A stretch of 7,252 nucleotides of DNA from contig JAPLWP010000058.1 in NCBI GenBank assembly GCA_026396535.1, positions 1 to 7,252 on the forward strand, read 5' to 3'. Position 1 is the first letter of the stretch, and the number at the start of each line of letters is the position of its first letter. Of the stretch, positions 1-5,809 are shown in pieces. The notes beneath the pieces were generated by a model that made no database searches, was not told where the DNA came from, and worked only from the letters and a program-made list of their open reading frames with translations. The position numbers were made by a program, and so were the translations under genes. Origin of the DNA: Candidatus Magasanikiibacteriota bacterium (GTDB lineage Bacteria > Patescibacteriota > Patescibacteriia > Magasanikbacterales > GWA2-37-8).

Positions 1-633
1 GCTTATATTATCAAAGAACCAATTGTGGCCGCTATTGGCGCCGATATTCCAATTGGAGCCGCTTCAGGACACATGATTATTGATATTGGGGGCGGTACAG
101 CGGAGATCGCAGTGATTTCTTTGGGCGGTATAGTTTCTAGTGCTAGTGCGCGCGTGGGTGGAAATAAATTTGATCGCGCTATTATGGAATATATTCGTCA
201 TAAATATAATATGGCCGTAGGTGAACGCAGTGCTGAAGATATAAAAATTACAGTTGGTTCGGCAATGTTTATGGATAAACCTCTGAGTATGGAAATAAAA
301 GGACGTGATATGATTGCGGGCTTGCCGCGTATCCTGACAGTGACATCGGATGATGTAGTAGAAGCTTTGCAACACGAACTTAGTGTTTTGATAACCGCTA
401 TCAAACAAGTGCTATATGAAACTCCTCCAGAATTATCAGCGGATGTGATGGACAAAGGTATTATTATGTCTGGCGGTTCATCTATGCTACGCAATCTGGA
501 TCAACTGGTAGCGCAGTCAACCGGTGTGCCGACTTATTTGGCCGAAGAGCCACTGCTATGCGTGGCCAAGGGCACGGGTATTGCTCTGGAAAATCTAGAC
601 AGTTATAAACGAAGTATTTTAGCTACCAAATAA
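1..633 (+). CDS. mreB: Rod-shape-determining actin homologue MreB, C-terminal part (5' end outside window)
   Basis: MreB is a bacterial actin that polymerises on the inner face of the membrane and positions peptidoglycan synthesis during elongation. The reading frame is open from base 1, so about 210 residues of a protein normally near 330-350 are visible and the start lies upstream. The sequence begins with an EPIVAAIGADIPI stretch typical of MreB. Next comes the phosphate-2 motif DIGGGTAEIAVIS (DIGGGT at 82-99), the GGNKFD motif, and the adenosine-binding region IIMSGGSSMLRNLD near 460-495. It ends close to the usual MreB C-terminus at TAA 631-633. The match runs without a break through these motifs, so MreB is preferred over DnaK or FtsA, which share the actin fold. 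The usual partners mreC and mreD do not follow; a glycosyltransferase does. The stop codon lies in the left arm of a hairpin. Confidence 0.95.
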   Translation, partial: AYIIKEPIVAAIGADIPIGAASGHMIIDIGGGTAEIAVISLGGIVSSASARVGGNKFDRAIMEYIRHKYNMAVGERSAEDIKITVGSAMFMDKPLSMEIKGRDMIAGLPRILTVTSDDVVEALQHELSVLITAIKQVLYETPPELSADVMDKGIIMSGGSSMLRNLDQLVAQSTGVPTYLAEEPLLCVAKGTGIALENLDSYKRSILATK

Positions 634-648
634 GCCTCTTCGAGGCTT
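632..648 (+). terminator. Compact hairpin overlapping the mreB stop codon (possible terminator or 3'-end stabiliser)
   Basis: AAGCCTC-TTC-GAGGCTT is a perfect 7-bp stem with a 3-nt loop, and its first two bases are the last two of the mreB TAA. It is the only GC-containing hairpin between mreB and the next gene. A good U-tract is missing: the next bases are GCGATTTCG. It may therefore be a weak terminator, or a 3' structure that limits exonuclease decay or read-through. An A/T-only inverted repeat follows at 668-687. Confidence 0.4.
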
Positions 649-667
649 GCGATTTCGTCGAGTTTCG

Positions 668-687
668 AAAATAAATAAATTTATTTT
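668..687. repeat. A/T-only inverted repeat between mreB and the glycosyltransferase gene
   Basis: AAAATAAAT (668-676) and ATTTATTTT (679-687) are exact reverse complements separated by two bases. The same stretch also contains the 14-bp palindrome AAATAAATTTATTT (673-686). It lies 31 bases before the chosen glycosyltransferase ATG. It could be an operator or a weak RNA hairpin, but inverted repeats of A and T alone arise easily by chance in DNA this AT-rich. Confidence 0.3.
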
Positions 688-718
688 ACTCAACTCTAGA
701 AATCTTAACTTTCTTTAT

Positions 719-1822
719 ATGATTATTGGAATCGATGCTTCTCACGCCAACAAAGCCAACCGTACCGGCGTGGAGGAGTATTGTTTTCAGATAATAGAAG
801 AGCTCAAAAAAATTATCCCGCCTAATGTGCGGGTAATTTTATTTTCAGCTACACCATTGATGTCAGAATTTTCTGATTTGCCAAATAATTGGGAAGTGAA
901 AATTTTGCGCTGGCCATTAAAAAAATCATGGAGTCAAACTAGATTGGCTAGTGAACTATGGCTTCATCCGGTGGATATTTATTTTTCTCCAGGCCAACTC
1001 TTGCCATTTTTTTCACCAAAAAATTCTGTAGTGACCGTGCACGACAGTGCCTTTGAGGCCTATCCGCAGGTGTATCGGTTTTGGGGCCGACAATATCTCA
1101 AATGGATGAATAAATTAATAGTCAAAAAATCCAAACTGATTTTGACCTCTACTAAATTTAATAAAAGTGAGCTTCTGCGATACTATGGCCACCTGTTTGA
1201 AGAACAAAAAGAATTATTTGATAAAATAAAAGTAGTACCGCTGGCCTATGATGATAAAAAATTTAACTTAGACACACCCTCTGGTGTGAATAACTTTGGT
1301 CAGTATATTTTGTCCATCGGTCGCCTGGAAGAAAAAAAGAATACCAAGATGATCGTGGAAGCTTTTGATCTGCTCAAAACTAAATTAACGGATCTAAAAT
1401 TAGTCCTGGTTGGTTCGCCGGGAGCAGGATATGCCGCTGTGAAACAGGCGATAGAGGCCAGCGAATACAAAAAAGATATCCTAGAACTGGGCTATGTGTC
1501 AGATGTGGTAACTATCTTAAAAAATGCTCAAGTTTTTGCATTTCCTTCATTATATGAAGGATTTGGCATACCGGTGCTGGAATCAATGGCGATGGGTGTG
1601 CCGGTGGCAGTGAGCGATATTGAATCCATCCACGAAGTGGGAGGGCAAGGACCGGTATACGCTACGGGTACTCAGGATTTGGCCGACCAGATACTCAGGT
1701 TGATGAGCGATAATGTGTTTAGGGAATCCAAGATAGATTTGGGGTTGCAAGTGGTAAAAGGCTTTAGTTGGGAAAAGACTGCGAAGCTTAGTTGGGATAA
1801 AATTTCGACTGAGCTTGATTAG
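719..1822 (+). CDS. GT4-family (GT-B fold) glycosyltransferase
   Basis: This 367-residue protein probably transfers a sugar from a nucleotide-sugar donor onto a surface glycan or lipid carrier at the inner membrane face. The N-terminal Rossmann domain starts at MIIGIDAS, with RTGVEEY (residues 15-21) in the acceptor-side loop and VHDSA (H108-D109), a histidine-aspartate motif common in this family. The C-terminal donor domain has SIGRLEEKKN, whose R202 and K207 would contact the nucleotide diphosphate. It also has the retaining GT4 signature E-x7-E (E280 and E288 in YEGFGIPVLE) followed by SMAMGVPV. A TTG start at 647 would add 24 residues. ATG 719 is preferred because it opens directly into the first beta strand and because 647 falls inside the hairpin after mreB. 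No Shine-Dalgarno sequence precedes either start. Donor and acceptor cannot be read from the sequence. Confidence 0.9.
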   Translation: MIIGIDASHANKANRTGVEEYCFQIIEELKKIIPPNVRVILFSATPLMSEFSDLPNNWEVKILRWPLKKSWSQTRLASELWLHPVDIYFSPGQLLPFFSPKNSVVTVHDSAFEAYPQVYRFWGRQYLKWMNKLIVKKSKLILTSTKFNKSELLRYYGHLFEEQKELFDKIKVVPLAYDDKKFNLDTPSGVNNFGQYILSIGRLEEKKNTKMIVEAFDLLKTKLTDLKLVLVGSPGAGYAAVKQAIEASEYKKDILELGYVSDVVTILKNAQVFAFPSLYEGFGIPVLESMAMGVPVAVSDIESIHEVGGQGPVYATGTQDLADQILRLMSDNVFRESKIDLGLQVVKGFSWEKTAKLSWDKISTELD

Positions 1823-1827
1823 CACTA

Positions 1828-1856
1828 TTTTGTTTTAGGAGTATTTATGCTATAAT
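1828..1856 (+). promoter_or_regulatory. Extended -10 promoter for the large hypothetical gene
   Basis: TGC-TATAAT (1848-1856) is a consensus extended -10 element. The -35 is weak: TTTTGT at 1828-1833 gives a 17-bp spacer, which fits an extended -10 promoter that does not need a strong -35. Transcription would begin near 1863, giving a leader of about 31 nt, almost entirely A/U and with no Shine-Dalgarno sequence. An inverted repeat overlaps the -10: TATAATAA (1851-1858) pairs with TTATTATA (1874-1881). Confidence 0.65.
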
Positions 1857-1889
1857 AATTTAAAGATATTCAGTTATTATAATTTTTTT
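1851..1889. repeat. A/T inverted repeat spanning the -10 and leader, followed by T7
   Basis: TATAATAA (1851-1858) is the exact reverse complement of TTATTATA (1874-1881), with 15 bases between. Seven T residues follow at 1883-1889, just before the ATG at 1894. It could be an operator over the promoter or, for transcripts arriving from the glycosyltransferase gene, a weak terminator-like hairpin with a U-tract. All stem pairs are A-T, so chance is the default explanation. Confidence 0.25.
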
Positions 1890-1893
1890 AAAT

Positions 1894-4797
1894 ATGAAAG
1901 GCGAACAATCGTTTGATTTAGCCAGAGAAGCTAGTCGTGCCCAGGATGGTAAAGAGCCAAAAGATCGGGCCGAACTTTTGTTTGACAAAATCATGGCCGA
2001 TGTTCGTGCTCGCAAAAAAGCAGGTGAAGAAATCAGTTTTAAATTCCACGAAGATTATCAGAATTGGCTGAATTTGCGTAACAAAAATATTGAAAGTACT
2101 CCAATTACTCCAGCTCAACATGTGGCCGCCAAAGAGCGTCAACAAGCAGATTTTGATAGAAATCCAAATAATAGAAGAATCGATGCTCAACAAGCTGAGT
2201 TGGAAAAAGAACAGGCTACTTACTATAATAAGCGTGAATCTGAGGCTGCTCAGGTCGCCAAAGAAATGCAAGAATCCAAATCATTTGAAGGTTATAAAAA
2301 ACCCGGTTTGGATTTAAATAGAATTAGCGATAAACAAAAAACTATAGACAGTGATCAAGTTCAAGCTCGAGAATTACTTAGAAAAATTTCTCGTGAAAGT
2401 TTGGATTTGGCGCGCGTAGGCGGAATTATTGGAGAAATGAAAATGAAGCTGATGGACTATAAAGCCAAAGGTGAAGCTTTGGAAGAAATGTCCGGGTTAT
2501 TTAATTTCTTCAAAAGAAAAAATTTGTCTGCCGAGATGGATGGTTTGCAAGAGGAAATTCAGGAATTATTTTCTGTTTTGCAGAAAGAATTTAAAATGGC
2601 TGGTGCGCAAGACAAAGGAGCTAAAGAAATCATGGAAGACGCGATTGCGAAAGGCAGAATTAATTGGGCTATGTCTACGGCTGTATTGGCGGCTAATTTA
2701 TTTTCCGCCTGTGCTCATCGTGAACAAATAGAAACTCCGACTGAAATAAATAATGCGCCGATTGTTCGGGAAGCAGAAGTAAAACAACAATTACCGGATG
2801 AGTCTACTCGTTTGAGTGCTCAGGTGGCCGGCTATGGTCATGCCAAATTGAGAAAAGTAATGGAATCGTCCGGCACGATAGAAGGCGTGGGAAATAAAGA
2901 AACAAAAACGGAAGAAGCCAGAACATACAATCTGAAAGAACATTCTGGAAAATTAACTTTCAAAAAATGGCAAAAAGGAATCGTAGAGGAAATGGGTACC
3001 AAGTTTGATAAAGTAAATCATACTGAAACTTTGGCCGTAATACCAAATAAGGGTGCGGTCGCTGAAGTGCTCGATGCTAGCGGCAAAGTAGTTGCTTCCG
3101 TAAAGCTTAAAACTGGTGGTAGTTCTTGGGGTGCGATTGATAAAATGGAAGAAAAAATTTCCGCTCTAATTGCTAAAGGTGAAAATCCAAGTTTTAGAAT
3201 AAAAGATTTTAAAGATGGAGAACCGGGTAAAGTGGGTACAGCTTATGACGCTGATCCTGGCTTGATGTTGGGTAGAGGCGCTAAGCAATCTGTAGAATCC
3301 AAATCAAAAGTCGTTGCTCCAGAAGCTGATCAGCAAAAAACTGGCAATAAAATTGATCATAAAAATTTCCATAAAAAACAAGTTGAAAAAAAATCAGCTA
3401 AAGAATTAAAACAAGAAGCTGTTCTTAAAGATGCGGAGGCTTTGATGAAGACTGAAAAGTTCAAAACCGAGCATCAGATTGGTCAGGATTATATTTCAGA
3501 AGAAGAATATACTGCGGCTATTAAAGAATTGGAAAATTTGGATTATAAATTAGAAAAAGCCCACGGTCCAATTTTGGATGCAAAAGCTACCGAAGAGCAA
3601 GAAAAATTGTTTAATATTCAAACAGTAGTTCAGGATGAAATAGGCAAGCTGGAAGAAGCTAAAAAAGAATTGAATATTAAAAAACATCAGAAACAAATCG
3701 ATAAAGAAGATAAAATTCCCCAGGCAGCTCCGGCTGAAATTTTAAAATTAAATGTTGAGCCTAGATTGGAAGATATGGCTGGCGAAAAAGAGCTTAAACT
3801 AAGATCAGGTAAATACGAAGATTTGCTAGTGACAGCTTTTAAGCTGGCTTCACGCGTGGATATGTTTTCTGCAAATGCTAAAGATGATATTGAAAGAATG
3901 TCGTTTTTAGAGGACGCTAAACATGCTAAAGGTATATACGAAAATGTACAACAATCGGCAAGCACCGACGGTGAATTTCCAGCTAAAGATTTTATCCTAA
4001 AGCAGTGTGAAATCGGTCTAAAGATTTTAGAAAAGGATATCGAAACGGTAAAAAATAGTTTGCCAGAACGAGAAGTGGCCGATGTTATAGGTTCTGCTAA
4101 GGATAAAATGGATGCTTTGGTAGAAAGAACTAAAAGCAAAACTGGAAATCGCGCTTTGTATGGTGAAGGCGGTGTGGTGGAAAGTATGCAGTTGATTGTG
4201 GAAAATGCGTATTCTAGCCGAAAATTAACAAATGCCGATAAGAAAAAATTAAATAAAATTAAAAAAATTGCACATACAGTATTGCAAAGTGAAAATAATT
4301 CTGAAAGCGATCGTTCTGTAGCCAAAGATATTTTGGATGTTATTAATACTTTAAATAAAGCAGTGTCCAAAAAAGATCAAGAAGAAGTAGATGTAGCGGA
4401 TGAAGCTCCGCGATCTACAGTACGTTATGAACTGCCTAAGCCGATGAATGATGTGGTGGAAAATAAGAAATTATCAAAATTATTGCCAAAAGGAACGCAA
4501 AAGATGATAAATGATGCTTATTATGCTTCCACTGTGTTATTTGATTCGGATAAAACTAATGATCTTGGTGAGAAACTGGTAAAAATCGGAGCCAAATTAG
4601 AAAGATTATTAATTGGTGAATTTAAAGCTGAAGAAATTGAGGAAAGAATAAAAGAAATGGAACTTATTAGCGAAAAAATCAGATTGGAAATACAGGCCGG
4701 CAAAGCTTTTCCTCAGAAGTATGTTGAAGTGTTGGATCAGCTCGATGCCGCTATTTTGGATGCCAAAGAGTATATGTTAATAAATAACATCTATTAA
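1894..4797 (+). CDS. Large hypothetical protein, Lys/Glu-rich helical, with a central signal-peptide-like hydrophobic segment
   Basis: I do not recognise this 967-residue protein. Residues 1-255 are highly charged and mostly helical, with coiled-coil-like stretches around 90-130 and 150-240 and a basic-aromatic patch (LFNFFKRKN, 202-210). Residues 256-273 form the only clear hydrophobic segment (INWAMSTAVLAANLFSAC), which follows K253 and R255 and ends in a lipobox-like LFSAC with C273. A Glu/Pro/Thr-containing linker follows. Residues about 310-470 look like a folded alpha/beta domain, with strand-like ETLAVIPNKGAVAEVLD and GKVVASVKLKTGGSSWGAID (W412). From about 480 to the end it is again long charged helices. 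Translation starts at ATG 1894 behind an extended -10 promoter, without a Shine-Dalgarno sequence. The hydrophobic segment suggests a membrane-linked protein with a cytoplasmic N-terminal part, or a shorter lipoprotein from an internal start at 2632. A structural envelope or cytoskeleton-like role is conceivable from the composition but not shown. Confidence 0.85.
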   Translation: MKGEQSFDLAREASRAQDGKEPKDRAELLFDKIMADVRARKKAGEEISFKFHEDYQNWLNLRNKNIESTPITPAQHVAAKERQQADFDRNPNNRRIDAQQAELEKEQATYYNKRESEAAQVAKEMQESKSFEGYKKPGLDLNRISDKQKTIDSDQVQARELLRKISRESLDLARVGGIIGEMKMKLMDYKAKGEALEEMSGLFNFFKRKNLSAEMDGLQEEIQELFSVLQKEFKMAGAQDKGAKEIMEDAIAKGRINWAMSTAVLAANLFSACAHREQIETPTEINNAPIVREAEVKQQLPDESTRLSAQVAGYGHAKLRKVMESSGTIEGVGNKETKTEEARTYNLKEHSGKLTFKKWQKGIVEEMGTKFDKVNHTETLAVIPNKGAVAEVLDASGKVVASVKLKTGGSSWGAIDKMEEKISALIAKGENPSFRIKDFKDGEPGKVGTAYDADPGLMLGRGAKQSVESKSKVVAPEADQQKTGNKIDHKNFHKKQVEKKSAKELKQEAVLKDAEALMKTEKFKTEHQIGQDYISEEEYTAAIKELENLDYKLEKAHGPILDAKATEEQEKLFNIQTVVQDEIGKLEEAKKELNIKKHQKQIDKEDKIPQAAPAEILKLNVEPRLEDMAGEKELKLRSGKYEDLLVTAFKLASRVDMFSANAKDDIERMSFLEDAKHAKGIYENVQQSASTDGEFPAKDFILKQCEIGLKILEKDIETVKNSLPEREVADVIGSAKDKMDALVERTKSKTGNRALYGEGGVVESMQLIVENAYSSRKLTNADKKKLNKIKKIAHTVLQSENNSESDRSVAKDILDVINTLNKAVSKKDQEEVDVADEAPRSTVRYELPKPMNDVVENKKLSKLLPKGTQKMINDAYYASTVLFDSDKTNDLGEKLVKIGAKLERLLIGEFKAEEIEERIKEMELISEKIRLEIQAGKAFPQKYVEVLDQLDAAILDAKEYMLINNIY
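2614..2634 (+). promoter_or_regulatory. Possible internal ribosome binding site and start codon inside the large gene
   Basis: AAAGGAG (2614-2620) lies 11 bases before an in-frame ATG (2632-2634, Met247). Starting there would give a 721-residue protein whose first 27 residues (Met247 to Cys273) resemble a lipoprotein signal peptide ending in LFSAC. It is the only Shine-Dalgarno-like sequence ahead of an in-frame start codon that I found in the window, but it also simply encodes Lys-Gly-Ala. Confidence 0.3.
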
Positions 4798-4812
4798 AAT
4801 TTGGTCAAATTT
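4797..4812. repeat. Short inverted repeat at the end of the large gene
   Basis: AAATTTG (4797-4803) and CAAATTT (4806-4812) are exact reverse complements separated by GT, and the first base is the last base of the TAA stop. It lies 17 bases upstream of the terminator hairpin. It may be an accessory RNA structure or chance. Confidence 0.25.
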
Positions 4813-4829
4813 AAATAATAAATGCCCAG

Positions 4830-4858
4830 AAGCCCTTCGATTATTTGAAGGGCTTTTT
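4830..4858 (+). terminator. Rho-independent terminator after the large hypothetical gene
   Basis: AAGCCCTTC (4830-4838) pairs perfectly with GAAGGGCTT (4847-4855) around the 8-base loop GATTATTT. The run TTTTT (4854-4858), extended by ATTT, supplies the U-tract. This ends the transcript of the large gene just before the promoter of the next operon, so the two units are separately transcribed. Confidence 0.9.
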
Positions 4859-4860
4859 AT

Positions 4861-4889
4861 TTGCCAAAAAGTTAAATATTTGCTAGAAT
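4861..4889 (+). promoter_or_regulatory. Sigma-70-type promoter for the holB-lipoprotein-frr operon
   Basis: TTGCCA (4861-4866) is the -35 element. A 17-bp spacer separates it from TAGAAT (4884-4889), which is preceded by TGC (4881-4883) as an extended -10. Transcription would start near 4896, only about six bases before the ATG at 4902, so the message should be nearly leaderless. The -10 region TGCTAGAATAAT differs by one base from TGCTATAATAAT upstream of the large gene. Confidence 0.8.
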
Positions 4890-4901
4890 AATGGTGTATT
4901 T

Positions 4902-5804
4902 ATGAACTTTATCGGCAATCAACCAATCGCTAATTTTTTGCAATTATCCTTTAAAAACGGTACTTTTAGCCACGCGTATTGTTTGATTGGTCCGTCTCAA
5001 ATCGGCAAGCGTACGTTGGCCAATCAATTGGCAGCTCAGATTTTGGAGATAGAGGTCAAAGCTCTAAATACCAATCCAGACTATGTGTATGTCGAGCGTC
5101 TGGAAGATGAAAAAACTGGTAAGAAGAAAAAAGAAATTTCTGCCGATCAAATTCGCCAAGTTCGTGAAAAATTCTACAATAGTTCTTGGCTTAATGGCTA
5201 TAAAGTAATTGTGCTGGACGAAGCCGAACTGCTCAACGAAGAATCGGCCAATGGATTTCTAAAAATTTTAGAAGAGCCGCCAGCCAAAAGTATTATTTTT
5301 ATACTAACTGAAAACGATAATTTACTTTTGCCCACGATTCGATCGCGCTGTCAGTGTCTAGAATTATCTGCCGTGTCAGATGCGTCCATGTCTGAGTTTT
5401 TAAAAAGTTTAGATTGTCATGATAATCAAGCGCAAGAAATTATCAAATTATCATGGGGGCGTCCGGGCAAAGCCCTTGAGCTTTTATCTGATAGTGAAAA
5501 ATATTCCCAAAATTTTGATGAACAAAGACGTTTTGAAAAAATTATAAAATCACCAATATACGAGCGCTGGTCTCTAATGGAAGATGTGCTCAGTGAAAAA
5601 GGCGGATTGATAAAGACCAAAGAAAAACTTGAACCGATTTTGGAGAGCTGGATAATGTTTTGGAGAGATCTGATGATAAATGATTTGAAAAATAGTAAAA
5701 AGTATCAACAGAATATTGATCAGACCACTAAAACAAAAAATTTGCTTTCAGCTAATGTAAATTCCAAATTGGCTATAGAGCAGCTCTTAACTAATATTTA
5801 TTAA
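4902..5804 (+). CDS. holB: DNA polymerase III delta' subunit (clamp-loader ATPase-fold protein)
   Basis: The delta' subunit is a fixed part of the clamp loader that opens the sliding clamp and places it on primed DNA during replication. The 300-residue length is in the family range. Visible motifs are SHAYCLIGP leading into a Walker-A-like GPSQIGKRTLA (residues 30-40), a Walker-B-like VIVLDEAE (D106-E107), FLKILEEPP (119-127) and the SRC motif (148-150) whose arginine reaches the neighbouring ATP site. The Walker A has Arg-Thr after the lysine, so ATP binding by this subunit is doubtful; delta' often does not hydrolyse ATP. The four zinc-binding cysteines usual between Walker A and B are absent, and that region is short (about 50-75), with a lysine-rich loop EKTGKKKKE. 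A DnaX tau/gamma subunit is less likely because it would have an intact Walker A and zinc module. It is the first gene of an operon, with no Shine-Dalgarno sequence. Confidence 0.88.
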   Translation: MNFIGNQPIANFLQLSFKNGTFSHAYCLIGPSQIGKRTLANQLAAQILEIEVKALNTNPDYVYVERLEDEKTGKKKKEISADQIRQVREKFYNSSWLNGYKVIVLDEAELLNEESANGFLKILEEPPAKSIIFILTENDNLLLPTIRSRCQCLELSAVSDASMSEFLKSLDCHDNQAQEIIKLSWGRPGKALELLSDSEKYSQNFDEQRRFEKIIKSPIYERWSLMEDVLSEKGGLIKTKEKLEPILESWIMFWRDLMINDLKNSKKYQQNIDQTTKTKNLLSANVNSKLAIEQLLTNIY

Positions 5805-5809
5805 TTTGT

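Noticed and set aside
647..718. TTG start that would extend the glycosyltransferase by 24 residues.
   Set aside because: The added residues do not resemble a GT-B N-terminus, the TTG lies within the hairpin after mreB, and MIIGIDAS at 719 is the expected start of the first strand.
1837..1855. AGGAG, five bases, then ATG CTA TAA: a perfect ribosome site before a two-codon frame.
   Set aside because: It overlaps the extended -10 TGCTATAAT, which explains the bases. A Met-Leu peptide is not a credible product, although on read-through mRNA from the glycosyltransferase gene it could stall a ribosome.
1878..1883. Second TATAAT close to the start of the large gene, which would give a leaderless message.
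   Set aside because: No -35 at 16-18 bases and no TGN extension. The promoter at 1848-1856 is much better.
2471..2731. Alternative plus-strand frame of 86 codons inside the large gene, considered as a sign of a frameshift.
   Set aside because: The main frame stays open on both sides with consistent Lys/Glu-rich helical content and no loss of continuity. The alternative frame is Cys/Trp-rich and lacks motifs.
3687..4370. 227-codon open frame on the minus strand inside the large gene, rich in Ser, Leu and Phe.
   Set aside because: Antisense of Lys/Glu-rich helical coding sequence produces such Ser/Leu/Phe-rich frames. It has no recognisable motif, and the plus-strand frame continues through it without a break.
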